Below are positions 53,985 to 62,645 of a stretch of DNA of 62,645 nucleotides, one piece after another. The position numbers and the translations under genes were made by a program. The stretch lies in NCBI GenBank assembly GCA_964616545.1, contig CAZTUA010000030.1, forward strand, positions 1-62,645, in the 5' to 3' direction. The stretch's first letter is position 1, and each line of letters begins with the position of its first letter. The stretch is from JAQVEM01 sp964616545. GTDB lineage: Bacteria; Actinomycetota; Humimicrobiia; Humimicrobiales; Humimicrobiaceae. The notes under the pieces are model-generated. The model worked only from the letters and a program-made list of their open reading frames with translations. It did no database searches and was not told where the DNA came from.

Positions 53985-56114
53985 TCAGCCGTTATTTACA
54001 ATCAGCGCCGAAAAATCCCCAAACATTACGTAAAGATCCATTACTTTTTTTATTAAATTAATACGGTTGGACCTTACTTTTACATCCTTATCCATAACAA
54101 GAACCTTATCAAAAAAAGTATCTACAATATCACCAAATTCATACAGCTCTTTAAGTAAAGCCTTGTAATCTTTACTATATATAAGTTTTTTTATTAGATC
54201 TTCTTTTTTCCCTGCAGATAAATATAGCTCTCTTTCGCACTCTTCTGCAAGCAGCTCAGGATTTACTTCCCCGAACTCTCTTTTACCTATTATATTCTTA
54301 CATCTTATCATGGGAAGAGATATCCTTTTAATATCTTTATTCTTGATAAATTCTTCCAGTGCATCATATCTGAATCTGATATCAAGAATAGAGCTGCACC
54401 CTGAGCCAAGTATCGAATCCAGAATATCCAGTCTCCTCCCTTCTTTCTCAAGCATGAACCTTAATCTTGTAATGATAAAATCCCTGATTTCATCTGCAAT
54501 TCCGGCATTTTCTTTATCTTTCAGGCCGGGATATCCCTTAAATAATTTCATACTGTAATCAATCAGTCTGTTCAGATTAAAATCATATCTGCCTTTAAGT
54601 ATAGAAAGAACAATACCCGAAGCTTTTCTTCTCAACGCAAACGGGTCCTCTGAACCGGTAGGTACCTTACCGGCTTCAAACATTCCGGTTATGGTATCAA
54701 TTTTATCAGCAATGGAAAGTATCAAACCTGTGTCCTCCGATGGGAGAATATCACCTGCAAATCTGGGGAGATAATGCTCAAACACTGCCCCTGATACTGC
54801 ATCATTTTCACCCCTTTCTCTTGCATACTCCCTGCCCACAACTCCCTGGAGGGTTGGGAATTCTACTACCATATTTGTAACAAGGTCACATTTACACAGC
54901 ATGCTTGCCCTGCTGAGATTTTCTGGTAAATTTTTATCCCTGCTTTTTCTATCACCTGTGCCCTCTTTTAATAGCCCTGCAATATGATTGCTTATTTTTT
55001 CAAGCCTTTCCGCTTTATCATACATACTTCCAAGGCCCGAAAAGAAAATTACTCCTTTTAATTTATCGGTCCAGTAGCTGAAATCATGCTTCCGGTCTGC
55101 TTCATAAAAGTATGCTGCATCACTTAGTCTTGCTCTGAGTACTCTTTCGTTTCCCTTTTTTACGCCGCCTTTTTCATCCCTGACTCCGTTTTGTACGATT
55201 ATAAAATTTGTGCTTACATTCCCGCTTTCATCAAGAACGGCAAAATATTTCTGGTGATGCTGTATCGCTTCTATAAGCAGCTCTTTTGGAATATAGAGAA
55301 ACTTATCAGGAAAACTCCCTGCAATAACATTCGGTATCTCGACCAGATTCACTACGTCTTCTAGTAAATCCTCATCAAGAACAACTCTGAATTTATTCTT
55401 CCATACTTTATCTTCCAGCTGTTTTATCCGGTCAAGTATTAATTTCTTTCTTTTTGAACCGTCAGCTATAACACTGCCCTTATCTTCAAGCAGTTTAAAG
55501 TAGCTATCACTATCACTTACCGTTATGGGGGCAGGACCAATCGTACGGTGGCCATAAGTGACATCCCCGGAATTTAAATCTACTATGCTAAAATTTATTA
55601 CCTTATTGCCATACAGAGCAAGAATCCACCTTATGGGACGGATAAAACTGATATCGTAATCGGCCCATGTCATTTGCTTGCTAAAGTTCAGGGAAAGTAT
55701 TGAGTCTCTAAGTATACCGGCAAGTATGTCCTCTGTTTTTTTCCCGGCCTCCGTAATCTTTTTCCCGAGATACAATCCCCTGCCTTCGACTTCTATTTTT
55801 TCAAGCTCACCTACTTTAAGATTCAGACTCTTTGCAAAACCCCTGGCAGCTCCTGTGGGATTACCTTCCTTATCAAATGCAATCCCTGCCGGCGGGCCTG
55901 TTACTACCTTTTCTCCGGATTTTTGCGTTGCGCTTAAATTCTCCACCAGCGCAGCCAGTCTTCTGGGAGAACTAAAAGTTTTAATGCTTTTAAATTCAAG
56001 CCTGTTTTCGGTTAGTTTGCTCCCGAGAACTGTTTTTAGTCCGCCGGTCCCCTCTTTTATACAGGAAGGAGGAAGTTCTTCTGTTCCAATTTCAAATATT
56101 AAATTATTTCCCAT
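53985..56114 (-). CDS. glyS: Glycyl-tRNA synthetase beta subunit
   Basis: 709 residues starting MGNNLIFEIGTEELPPSCIK, the characteristic beta-subunit N-terminus. HD-domain-like segment SRASMLCKCDLVTNMVVEFP then TLQGVVGREYA follows near the middle, and the C-terminal anticodon-binding part ends normally. It forms the alpha2-beta2 bacterial GlyRS with glyQ, 37 bases upstream. Confidence 0.97.
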   Translation of the reverse strand: MGNNLIFEIGTEELPPSCIKEGTGGLKTVLGSKLTENRLEFKSIKTFSSPRRLAALVENLSATQKSGEKVVTGPPAGIAFDKEGNPTGAARGFAKSLNLKVGELEKIEVEGRGLYLGKKITEAGKKTEDILAGILRDSILSLNFSKQMTWADYDISFIRPIRWILALYGNKVINFSIVDLNSGDVTYGHRTIGPAPITVSDSDSYFKLLEDKGSVIADGSKRKKLILDRIKQLEDKVWKNKFRVVLDEDLLEDVVNLVEIPNVIAGSFPDKFLYIPKELLIEAIQHHQKYFAVLDESGNVSTNFIIVQNGVRDEKGGVKKGNERVLRARLSDAAYFYEADRKHDFSYWTDKLKGVIFFSGLGSMYDKAERLEKISNHIAGLLKEGTGDRKSRDKNLPENLSRASMLCKCDLVTNMVVEFPTLQGVVGREYARERGENDAVSGAVFEHYLPRFAGDILPSEDTGLILSIADKIDTITGMFEAGKVPTGSEDPFALRRKASGIVLSILKGRYDFNLNRLIDYSMKLFKGYPGLKDKENAGIADEIRDFIITRLRFMLEKEGRRLDILDSILGSGCSSILDIRFRYDALEEFIKNKDIKRISLPMIRCKNIIGKREFGEVNPELLAEECERELYLSAGKKEDLIKKLIYSKDYKALLKELYEFGDIVDTFFDKVLVMDKDVKVRSNRINLIKKVMDLYVMFGDFSALIVNNG

Positions 56115-56151
56115 ATCTATCCGATAAATAGTTCCTTTTTAAATTTCTGTT

Positions 56152-57024
56152 TTATTTCTTTTTAAGCAAAGGATAGCCAAGCTCTTCTCTCTGCCCGAGA
56201 TAGGCAGAACACAGAGTCCTGGCAAGGTTTCTCACCCTTGCAATATATAAAGTTCTCTCGGCCACGCTTATTGCTTCTCTTGCATCAAGCAGATTAAAAA
56301 TATGTGAACATTTAAGAACATATTCGCAGCCGACAAAAACAAAGTTTCTTTTCATAACTTTCTGGAACTCTTCTTCGTACTTTTCAAATAAATCAAGAAG
56401 CATCTCGATAGTTGCCACTTCAAAGTTATATTCAGACCACTGTTTCTCTGACTCAAGATGTATGTCTCCATAGCTTATTCCGTCGGACCAGTCAAGTTCC
56501 CAGAAACTTTCTTTATCCTGGAGATACATTGCGATACGTTCCAGACCGTAAGTAATTTCTGCCGAAACCGGCCTGAGCGCGAGTCCTCCCATCTGCTGAA
56601 AATAGGTAAACTGGGTTATTTCCATTCCATCCGCCCACACTTCCCATCCCAGACCTGCGGCTCCTATTGTGGGGGATTGCCAGTCATCCTCGACAAAGCG
56701 TATATCATGAAGTTTTAAATCAATTCCCAGGTTTTCAAGAGAACCTAGATAAAGGTCTATTACATTATTCGGCGATGGTTTGAGAAGAACCTGGAATTGA
56801 TAATAAAATTGAGTTCTGAACGGATTTTCTCCATATCTACCGTCAGTCGGTCTTCTGCTTGGCTCAACATAAGCAACATTCCAGGGTTCGGGTCCCAGGC
56901 ACCTCAGGAAAGTATCCGGGTTAAATGTCCCCGCACCTTTCTCAAGATCCATGGGCTGTTTGATAATACAATTATTTTTGGCCCAGTATTTCTGGAGATT
57001 AAAAATAATATCCTGAAAATTCAT
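56152..57024 (-). CDS. glyQ: Glycyl-tRNA synthetase alpha subunit
   Basis: 290 residues. Class II core segments are clear: FQDIIFNLQKYWAKNNCIIK, GPEPWNVAYVEPSRRPTDGR and GLGWEVWADGMEITQFTYFQ. The two-subunit GlyRS is typical of most bacteria, in contrast to the single-chain enzyme of many Actinomycetota and some Bacillota. No T-box leader was seen upstream. Confidence 0.98.
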   Translation of the reverse strand: MNFQDIIFNLQKYWAKNNCIIKQPMDLEKGAGTFNPDTFLRCLGPEPWNVAYVEPSRRPTDGRYGENPFRTQFYYQFQVLLKPSPNNVIDLYLGSLENLGIDLKLHDIRFVEDDWQSPTIGAAGLGWEVWADGMEITQFTYFQQMGGLALRPVSAEITYGLERIAMYLQDKESFWELDWSDGISYGDIHLESEKQWSEYNFEVATIEMLLDLFEKYEEEFQKVMKRNFVFVGCEYVLKCSHIFNLLDAREAISVAERTLYIARVRNLARTLCSAYLGQREELGYPLLKKK

Positions 57025-57116
57025 AGTTTCTTATTTTAATAACATTAATTTTAATAGTCAATTAAACCTGATTGATCTTGCCGGTGCGCTATAACAAAAA
57101 ACGATTACTCGCCCGA

Positions 57117-57899
57117 TTAAATCCCCATTTTCTTTAAATAATTGAAACTGTTTATATCACATTCTGTGTGATAAATTATATAATCCTCGACCAGCTTATA
57201 CACTTTTTTAAAAGAAGAGGGATTTACCTCCATGTCTCTAAAATCCTCGATTTTAAGATTGAATAAATCATACAAAAACCTGTAATCAGTATGATTTAAA
57301 GTCTCCTTTCCTGCCAGAGATCCCGCACATTTCTCGCATATAATCCCCCCATACCGGACAGAAAAATAAATTTTATCCCTGCTTAAGGAATAAAGGTTCC
57401 CTAATTGCCTGTTGCACCTGCTGCAGTTTTCAAGCAGGGGTGTAAATCCTGTAATTTTTAAAAATTTTATTCCAAAAAAACACATAACCTTTTTAAGGGA
57501 CTGTATATCTTCATCTCCTGTATCATTTATTTCATTGAAGCAGACATAAATCAATTTAAATAAGAGAGGAGACCGGTCCCCGCCGGGAGCCTGAGTCTTT
57601 AGAATGATTTTGCTTATTATTTCGCAGAATACGAATTTATAAAAATCCGAAGAGATATTTTTAAAACTTTTTAATATTTCCGCCTGGTTTATGATATCAA
57701 GATTTCTGCCTTTTGTAATCTCCATCTCTACCAGATTAAAAAGTTCAAGCCTTCCGCCAAACCTGCTTCGAACTTTTCTTGCCCCTTTTGCCACGGCGCT
57801 TATCAAATCCCCGTCGCCCGAGTACATCCTGATTATCTTGTCTGTTTCACCCAGTTTGTATGATTTTAGAATAATAGCCTTTGCTTTATAAGACGGCAT
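57117..57899 (-). CDS. recO: DNA repair protein RecO
   Basis: 260 residues. N-terminal OB fold KAKAIILKSYKLGETDKIIR, then GARKVRSRFGGRLELFN, a helical domain and a zinc-binding region CSRCNRQLG ... ICEKCAGSL (about 160-197). It loads RecA on SSB-coated DNA with RecR. The recO-glyQ-glyS neighbourhood is that of Bacillus. It follows deoC by 8 bases. Confidence 0.94.
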   Translation of the reverse strand: MPSYKAKAIILKSYKLGETDKIIRMYSGDGDLISAVAKGARKVRSRFGGRLELFNLVEMEITKGRNLDIINQAEILKSFKNISSDFYKFVFCEIISKIILKTQAPGGDRSPLLFKLIYVCFNEINDTGDEDIQSLKKVMCFFGIKFLKITGFTPLLENCSRCNRQLGNLYSLSRDKIYFSVRYGGIICEKCAGSLAGKETLNHTDYRFLYDLFNLKIEDFRDMEVNPSSFKKVYKLVEDYIIYHTECDINSFNYLKKMGI

Positions 57900-57907
57900 T
57901 TTACTTT

Positions 57908-58618
57908 TTACTTATCAAAGATAGCACTGTATTCCTTTATTATATTCACCCCGCTGCTGGTCCCCAATCTGGTAGCGCCTGCATCTATCAGTGCCTGGGC
58001 ATCACTAAATGTTCTTATTCCTCCGGAAGCCTTAACTCCTATATTTCTCGTAACCACTTCTCTTATCAGCCTTATATCATCAAGCTCGGCTCCCTTTGCG
58101 CCGAAGCCGGTAGATGTTTTAACAAAATCTGCGCCCGACTTTTCAATAATGGAGCATACTTTTTTTATTTCATCCCTGTTTAGAATCGCAGTTTCTATTA
58201 TAACCTTGATATTAATATGTTTATTGTATTCTGCTATCTGCTCCCGCCTTATTACATTCACAACTATTTTGATTTCTCTTTCTACATAATCATAATTACC
58301 GCCCTTTACCGCCCCCAGATTTATAACCATATCCAGTTCATCCGCACCTTTTCTTACATTATCCCTTGCCTCAAATACTTTTGTTTCTATGGTGCTTGCC
58401 CCCAGAGGATAACCTACAACTGAGCAAACCTTTACATCACTGTCCGTGAGTATTTTTTTTGCCTGTGTTACAAAAGAAGGATTAATGCAGACTGCGGCAA
58501 AATGATATTTTCTTGCATTGATACATAATTGCTCCATATCTTTTGAAGTTGTAACAGGATTAAGCAGCGTCTGATCAATTGTTTTTGCTAATTGTTCCTT
58601 GGTTAACGTTTTAACCAC
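57908..58618 (-). CDS. deoC: Deoxyribose-phosphate aldolase
   Basis: 236 residues. The aldolase barrel carries AVCINPSFV, SVVGYPLGAS and the Schiff-base lysine region ADFVKTSTGFGAKGA (about residue 160), with GVKASGGIRTFSDAQALIDA after it. It splits deoxyribose 5-phosphate into glyceraldehyde 3-phosphate and acetaldehyde for nucleoside catabolism. Its place between era and recO is where Bacillus has cdd, also a pyrimidine salvage gene. Confidence 0.96.
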   Translation of the reverse strand: MVKTLTKEQLAKTIDQTLLNPVTTSKDMEQLCINARKYHFAAVCINPSFVTQAKKILTDSDVKVCSVVGYPLGASTIETKVFEARDNVRKGADELDMVINLGAVKGGNYDYVEREIKIVVNVIRREQIAEYNKHINIKVIIETAILNRDEIKKVCSIIEKSGADFVKTSTGFGAKGAELDDIRLIREVVTRNIGVKASGGIRTFSDAQALIDAGATRLGTSSGVNIIKEYSAIFDK

Positions 58619-58666
58619 CAGCCTTTCATATATAAACTTATAATAGTTTTTTAAAATTAATTATAA

Positions 58667-59584
58667 TCAATAACCGAACCTGTTTAGCGAATGCTCGCTT
58701 TTTGTCCAGTTTTTCTCAACTTTTACCCATAATTCAAGAAACACTTTGCTCTTTAGCATATTCTCCAGCTCCAGCCTCACTTCTGTTCCGGTCTTTTTAA
58801 GTACGTTCCCTTCCCGTCCAATAACTATTGCTTTCTGGGATGTTCTTTCTATATAAATATTGCAGCTTATCTTTATTAATTTCCTCCCTCTGCTATCTTC
58901 GGTCTCTTCAAATCTCTCTACACCCACATTAATACTATGGGGAATTTCCTGGGACAGGTTTGCAAACAGCTTTTCTCTTACAATTTCCGAAACAATTTTT
59001 TCAACGGGCTGATCTGTGGTAATATTTTTTTCAAAATACTCCGGACCCTCTGGAAGCCTGCTTTTTAATAATTTTAAAAATTTATCAATGTTCTCACCGG
59101 TTTTTGCTGAAATCTCAATAATATGGTCAAAAAAATTAAAATTCTTTATTTTTTTCTTTTCTTCCCTAAGTTTTTCCTTTGATACCAGGTCTATCTTATT
59201 CAAAAGAAGAAATTTTGGCGGAGATTTTTCTTTTATGCGTTCCATTACAAAATAATCCCCGCTGCCTATCCCTCCGGCTACATCAACGACTGCCACAATT
59301 ACATCAGAGTCATCAATTACGCTTAAGACTGTGCTATATAACTTCTTTCCGAGTAAATTTTTAGGTTTAAAAAACCCCGGGCAGTCAACAAAAATTATCT
59401 GGGAATTTTTTGTGTTTAGAATACAATTAATTTTATCCCTGGTGGTCTGAGCCTTCCCGGAAGTTATCACTATTTTTTTATTCAAAATTTTATTAATCAG
59501 AGTAGATTTTCCTACATTGGTCCTTCCAACTAAACCCACAAATCCCGATTTAAAATTACTTTTAATACCCATAGATTCGGCCAA
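58667..59584 (-). CDS. era: GTPase Era
   Basis: 305 residues. G1 GRTNVGKST, G3 DCPGF, G4 LNKID and G5 SAKTGENID are present, followed by the C-terminal KH domain AIVIGREGNVLKKTGTEVRL. It helps 16S rRNA maturation and 30S assembly. The annotated start is a TTG directly after the GNAT stop; an ATG at 59572 four codons later is equally possible. G1 has Thr where most Era proteins have Pro. Confidence 0.95.
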   Translation of the reverse strand: MAESMGIKSNFKSGFVGLVGRTNVGKSTLINKILNKKIVITSGKAQTTRDKINCILNTKNSQIIFVDCPGFFKPKNLLGKKLYSTVLSVIDDSDVIVAVVDVAGGIGSGDYFVMERIKEKSPPKFLLLNKIDLVSKEKLREEKKKIKNFNFFDHIIEISAKTGENIDKFLKLLKSRLPEGPEYFEKNITTDQPVEKIVSEIVREKLFANLSQEIPHSINVGVERFEETEDSRGRKLIKISCNIYIERTSQKAIVIGREGNVLKKTGTEVRLELENMLKSKVFLELWVKVEKNWTKSEHSLNRFGY

Positions 59585-60079
59585 TCATAATCTCAATGCC
59601 ATTAAATCCCTGTCCACGCCCCGGCCATATTCATTTTTTCTAAATCCGGTTTTTTTAAAACCCGCTCCCCGGTATAGCTTTATTGCGGGTTCATTTGCAG
59701 GGTTAACTGTTAATTCAACTATCTCTATACTACTACTCTTTAAAATATCAATTACTTCCTGCAGGAGTCTTTTACCTATGCTCTTGTTTCTGTATTCTTT
59801 GTCTATATAAAAAGAGTGGATAAAGGCGGTGCTGTCTTCTTCCCAGCTTTTTATGATTTCACAGGCACCGATAATACCATAACCATTATTACCTTCAGCA
59901 CCATCATTATCCTTACTTGCTACTATAAGCTTCCCGTATCTTATTATTACCGGTATCACCCACTGGTTTATTGCGGCATCCTTCCCAAAATTTCTCTTTT
60001 CAAGCTCCGCAATTCTATCAACTACCTTCCAGTCGACATCTTTTATTTCGTGAAAAAAAACATTTTCCATACTGGACAT
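59585..60079 (-). CDS. GNAT-family N-acetyltransferase
   Basis: 164 residues. The acetyl-CoA-binding segment is IDKEYRNKSIGKRLLQEVID (about 94-113), followed by VELTVNPANEPAIKLYRGAG then FKKTGFRKNEYG, similar to RimI-like enzymes. The substrate is unknown; ribosomal or other protein N-termini are one option. It directly precedes era. Confidence 0.88.
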   Translation of the reverse strand: MSSMENVFFHEIKDVDWKVVDRIAELEKRNFGKDAAINQWVIPVIIRYGKLIVASKDNDGAEGNNGYGIIGACEIIKSWEEDSTAFIHSFYIDKEYRNKSIGKRLLQEVIDILKSSSIEIVELTVNPANEPAIKLYRGAGFKKTGFRKNEYGRGVDRDLMALRL

Positions 60080-60210
60080 TAATATTATTTAAAAAACCCA
60101 CATGCCTACCTCAATTTTACATTATTTGTCAATAGGCAAATTCAATAATAGGAAAGAGATTTTTTAAGTGGCAGAGATTATTTCTTTACTCACTCTTATT
60201 CAAATGCCTT

Positions 60211-61275
60211 TTAAAATGAGGGGCCGCTTTCAATAGCATCAAGCCATTGCTTTTCAAAAATGGCCGGTTCCAATTTTGTTGCAGCCTCAAGGGAAGTAGT
60301 GAGGTCCTTAGAGGTGTCATATTCGCCAAGAAACAGATGCAGGGTATCAAAGCCAAAACTTAAAGATATGAAATTAACAAATGATATATACTCCGCAAAT
60401 ATATTGTTATCCTCTGGTCCATGTTTCCGCTCCTGCCTGCTTTCAAGCTCCAGAAGAGGTATAAAATCCCCGCTCAAAATAAGTTCTTTTAAGGCATCAT
60501 TACTTATTGAATGAGGGTCAATATTCTCACCCGTTATTGATTTATCTGCAAGAGCTTCGTTCAGCCAGTCATTTTTTATAAATGCATTCGGATACACCAC
60601 AAAATAGTAGGCATGCCCTATCTCATGCAGAAGGGCTATCCTGTAATTTATCACCTCGTCTACTCCCCTGGGTCCGGGTTTAAATTCCTCTGCTCTATAC
60701 ATATAGACAATTCCGTCTACCACCTGACCTGCCGGTTCACTTCCGTCAAAACCTGGAGGTGAAATACCGTCTGCAGCCATTTTAAATTCTTCCGTGCTCT
60801 CACATAAAAAAATTTCAATTTTTTTATCCAGATCTTCTCCGAAAATTTTCCCCAGGCCTTCATACCCATCTTCAGCTATCTTTATATAAGTGGTTAAAAA
60901 CTCTTCATCTATGCTGTTAAAATAGAATATATAATGCCCTGTTTCAACCTTATTTTTCATCCCTTTTTTATCTGCCGGAGTAACAGGATAAGATTCCGCA
61001 TCACTGTAATCAGGGCGTTCTTCTTCAGAGTCAATGGCAGTGGTTTCTGTATCACCATTTATGCTAAAATTATCAGGGGTTTCAGCCTCATCTGTTCTTA
61101 CCGTTTTTCCTGGCCGTGCTGTTTCTTCGGCTTCTGGTTTGCCAGATTGAAATCCTCCTAAAATCCCGCTTATGCCTTCAATTAGGCCGCATGAAGTTAA
61201 TTGAAATGAGATAATTAACAGGACAGCTATTAATATTAGATAAATTATATATTTTTTCCTTTGCATCTCTGGCAT
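60211..61275 (-). CDS. Secreted lipoprotein with HEIGH zinc-peptidase motif (peptidase MA-like)
   Basis: 354 residues. N-terminal membrane segment with lipobox LTSC (Cys 29), then a long acidic, low-complexity linker (about 40-105). The folded part has IALLHEIGHAYY (about 215) and, 25 residues later, WLNEALADKS, the HExxH...E arrangement of gluzincins. That predicts a zinc metallopeptidase anchored outside the cell membrane. No similar gene is nearby, and the substrate is unknown. Confidence 0.82.
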   Translation of the reverse strand: MPEMQRKKYIIYLILIAVLLIISFQLTSCGLIEGISGILGGFQSGKPEAEETARPGKTVRTDEAETPDNFSINGDTETTAIDSEEERPDYSDAESYPVTPADKKGMKNKVETGHYIFYFNSIDEEFLTTYIKIAEDGYEGLGKIFGEDLDKKIEIFLCESTEEFKMAADGISPPGFDGSEPAGQVVDGIVYMYRAEEFKPGPRGVDEVINYRIALLHEIGHAYYFVVYPNAFIKNDWLNEALADKSITGENIDPHSISNDALKELILSGDFIPLLELESRQERKHGPEDNNIFAEYISFVNFISLSFGFDTLHLFLGEYDTSKDLTTSLEAATKLEPAIFEKQWLDAIESGPSF

Positions 61276-61318
61276 CCAATCTTGATTTGAATCTATAGCA
61301 TATATATTTTTTTATTCT

Positions 61319-62602
61319 TTATTCGAATTCCAGTGATTCCTGAATACCGAGATATATAGATTCTCCCATTTTAAAATAATCGTACATAACAAAAGCAAAA
61401 AGTATATAAAGCCTGTTATTGGCTTCAGAGAATGCCATAGCCGTAGCCCATTCGATATTGTCCGGGTCTCTAAACAAATATATATATTCATTATATTTTA
61501 TACCTTTTTTTGATACCGGTTCATTTTCCTGAACTTCAATTAATTCCCAACTACTGTCTGCAACTTCAGAAATAAATTCATCTGCTAAATCCCGGAACTG
61601 ATCGCTCGGGGGGTAATCATTCTCCGGACTTGCCATAAACATAAAAGACACCGGTAAATCAGACGGCTCCATCAAATTTACTTCAAGGGTGTCAAGATCT
61701 TCTGACTCCGTATATGTCCAGTCATCCGGTACAGCGAAGGTTACACCGAATTTTTCATTATAATATAAACTTCCACGGGTAAAGAGGTCTTCTGCTGCTT
61801 CTTCATCTCTGGCATCTCTGACCTCAAATTCATATGCGTTGTGCATGCTATCATTTAAATATATCTCTACCCTGTAAGTATCAGCCGGTATGTCCCTGCC
61901 CTCTGCTGCGAGCGTAAATGCAATCCATGAAGGCTCAAATAAATCCGCTTCAAGAGGATGCAGGGTTTCTATTACTAAGTCTCCGTTACTGTCATACCAT
62001 TTTGCCTTTAGATTATTTCCAGAGATATAGTAGTTAACCTCGACGCATGCATATATAATTTCTGTGGATATAAACTTTTGTGTTTTATTTATGGGAGCAT
62101 AATCTTCATCAACCTCATTTGCCAGTGATACCTCTAATATTTCAACTCCGGGCTCCTCAACCATAAAGTTTGCAGTTTCTTTCAATTCACCGTTATGGTA
62201 GAATTCAATCCTGTAATTCCCTGGCGGAATAACCTTCACTTCATCATTAATTCCGATATACGACATGGCATATCCCTCAAAATATCCGCTTTCTCCTTCA
62301 GAATATTTTAAAGTTTTTTCCAGGATATTTTCACCCGTATCCAGATTTACCCAGCTGTAGCGGTAGTTATCATCACCTTTAACGCCATAATAATCTATGG
62401 TCGCATATATTTTTTCTGTTTCAATGTCAAATTCATCTTTCTGGTCAAGTGGCTCATAAGTTTCCTGATCTATGTCACTGCAAACCACCAGATCTCCAAA
62501 AGAAAGCTCTGGCGTGCAGGAAGTAATGAAAGATGCTGAAGCAGAAATAAAAACTATTGATAATAATATTATTAAGAATCTTTTTAAATTTATTATTCTC
62601 AT
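61319..62602 (-). CDS. Lipoprotein with two Ig-like repeats and a PsbP/DcrB-like C-terminal domain
   Basis: 427 residues. Lipobox ITSC (Cys 29). Two related beta-rich repeats follow: about 35-150 (IYATIDYYGV ... IPPGNYRIEFYHNGEL) and about 150-265 (IYACVEVNYYI ... IPADTYRVEIYLNDSM). The C-terminal part (about 275-427) starts YYNEKFGVTFAVPDDWTYTE, the kind of start seen in PsbP/DcrB/DUF1795-like domains. Its role is unknown, probably an envelope protein. Ribosome-binding site AAGGAGC lies upstream. Gap to the next gene is 43 bases. Confidence 0.75.
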   Translation of the reverse strand: MRIINLKRFLIILLSIVFISASASFITSCTPELSFGDLVVCSDIDQETYEPLDQKDEFDIETEKIYATIDYYGVKGDDNYRYSWVNLDTGENILEKTLKYSEGESGYFEGYAMSYIGINDEVKVIPPGNYRIEFYHNGELKETANFMVEEPGVEILEVSLANEVDEDYAPINKTQKFISTEIIYACVEVNYYISGNNLKAKWYDSNGDLVIETLHPLEADLFEPSWIAFTLAAEGRDIPADTYRVEIYLNDSMHNAYEFEVRDARDEEAAEDLFTRGSLYYNEKFGVTFAVPDDWTYTESEDLDTLEVNLMEPSDLPVSFMFMASPENDYPPSDQFRDLADEFISEVADSSWELIEVQENEPVSKKGIKYNEYIYLFRDPDNIEWATAMAFSEANNRLYILFAFVMYDYFKMGESIYLGIQESLEFE

Positions 62603-62645
62603 TATTTTTTATGCTCCTTCTGGTATTTTATAAAACTTTATATAA

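Overview
The window is one chromosomal segment of a low-GC (roughly 35-38% G+C by eye), probably anaerobic bacterium of the Gram-positive side of the tree. Three gene blocks keep an order known from Bacillota: mcsA-mcsB-clpC-disA-ispD-ispF-gltX-cysE, rpsF-ssb-rpsR-DUF2232-rplI-dnaB-purA, and era-recO-glyQ-glyS-ppdK-dnaG-rpoD. The divergence of several proteins and the presence of an archaeal-type oligosaccharyltransferase-like protein would also fit a deep Actinomycetota or unnamed lineage. The phylum is an inference and cannot be fixed without phylogenetics. There are no rRNA genes, CRISPR arrays, complete insertion sequences or integrases.

Layout. 1-18.9 kb (minus strand): protein quality control (McsA, McsB-like, ClpC), c-di-AMP synthesis (DisA), isoprenoid precursor enzymes (IspD, IspF), GltX, CysE (cut by the window edge), LysS, GreA, an orphan PstB, purine synthesis (PurE, PurD, PurA), replicative helicase DnaB and a ribosomal protein/SSB group. 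19-22.5 kb (minus): an NAD-salvage group (nicotinamidase, nicotinate phosphoribosyltransferase) with a histidine phosphatase and an MscS channel. 22.8-26.8 kb (plus): a GerMN lipoprotein, then two 2-hydroxyacyl-CoA dehydratase-family subunits and their ATP-dependent activator. 26.8-34 kb: DUF3795 protein, sirtuin, TauE/SafE and GltS-like transporters, a PlsY-like protein and an STT3/AglB-like membrane protein.

34-46.8 kb is the accessory part: an ArsR-regulated ABC exporter, an aldo/keto reductase, two tandem ankyrin-repeat lipoproteins, a DUF362 gene interrupted exactly at an A AAA AAG slippery heptamer, a TetR-regulated ABC exporter whose base composition is far more GC-rich than its surroundings, and a membrane diguanylate cyclase. 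47-60 kb (minus) returns to core genes: tRNA-Asn, a flavin oxidoreductase, rpoD, dnaG, ppdK, glyS, glyQ, recO, deoC, era and a GNAT acetyltransferase. Two secreted lipoproteins, one a HEIGH zinc-peptidase-like protein, close the window.

Most worth a second look: the DUF362 gene, where a -1 frameshift signal (slippery heptamer, 6-nt spacer, small hairpin) rejoins a 38-codon extension; the McsB-like protein that has lost several arginines of the phosphagen-kinase active site; the lone STT3-like protein with RWGYG in place of WWDYG; the ankyrin lipoprotein pair with a perfect 76-bp duplication and similar short sequences on both flanks; and the orphan dehydratase-family trio.
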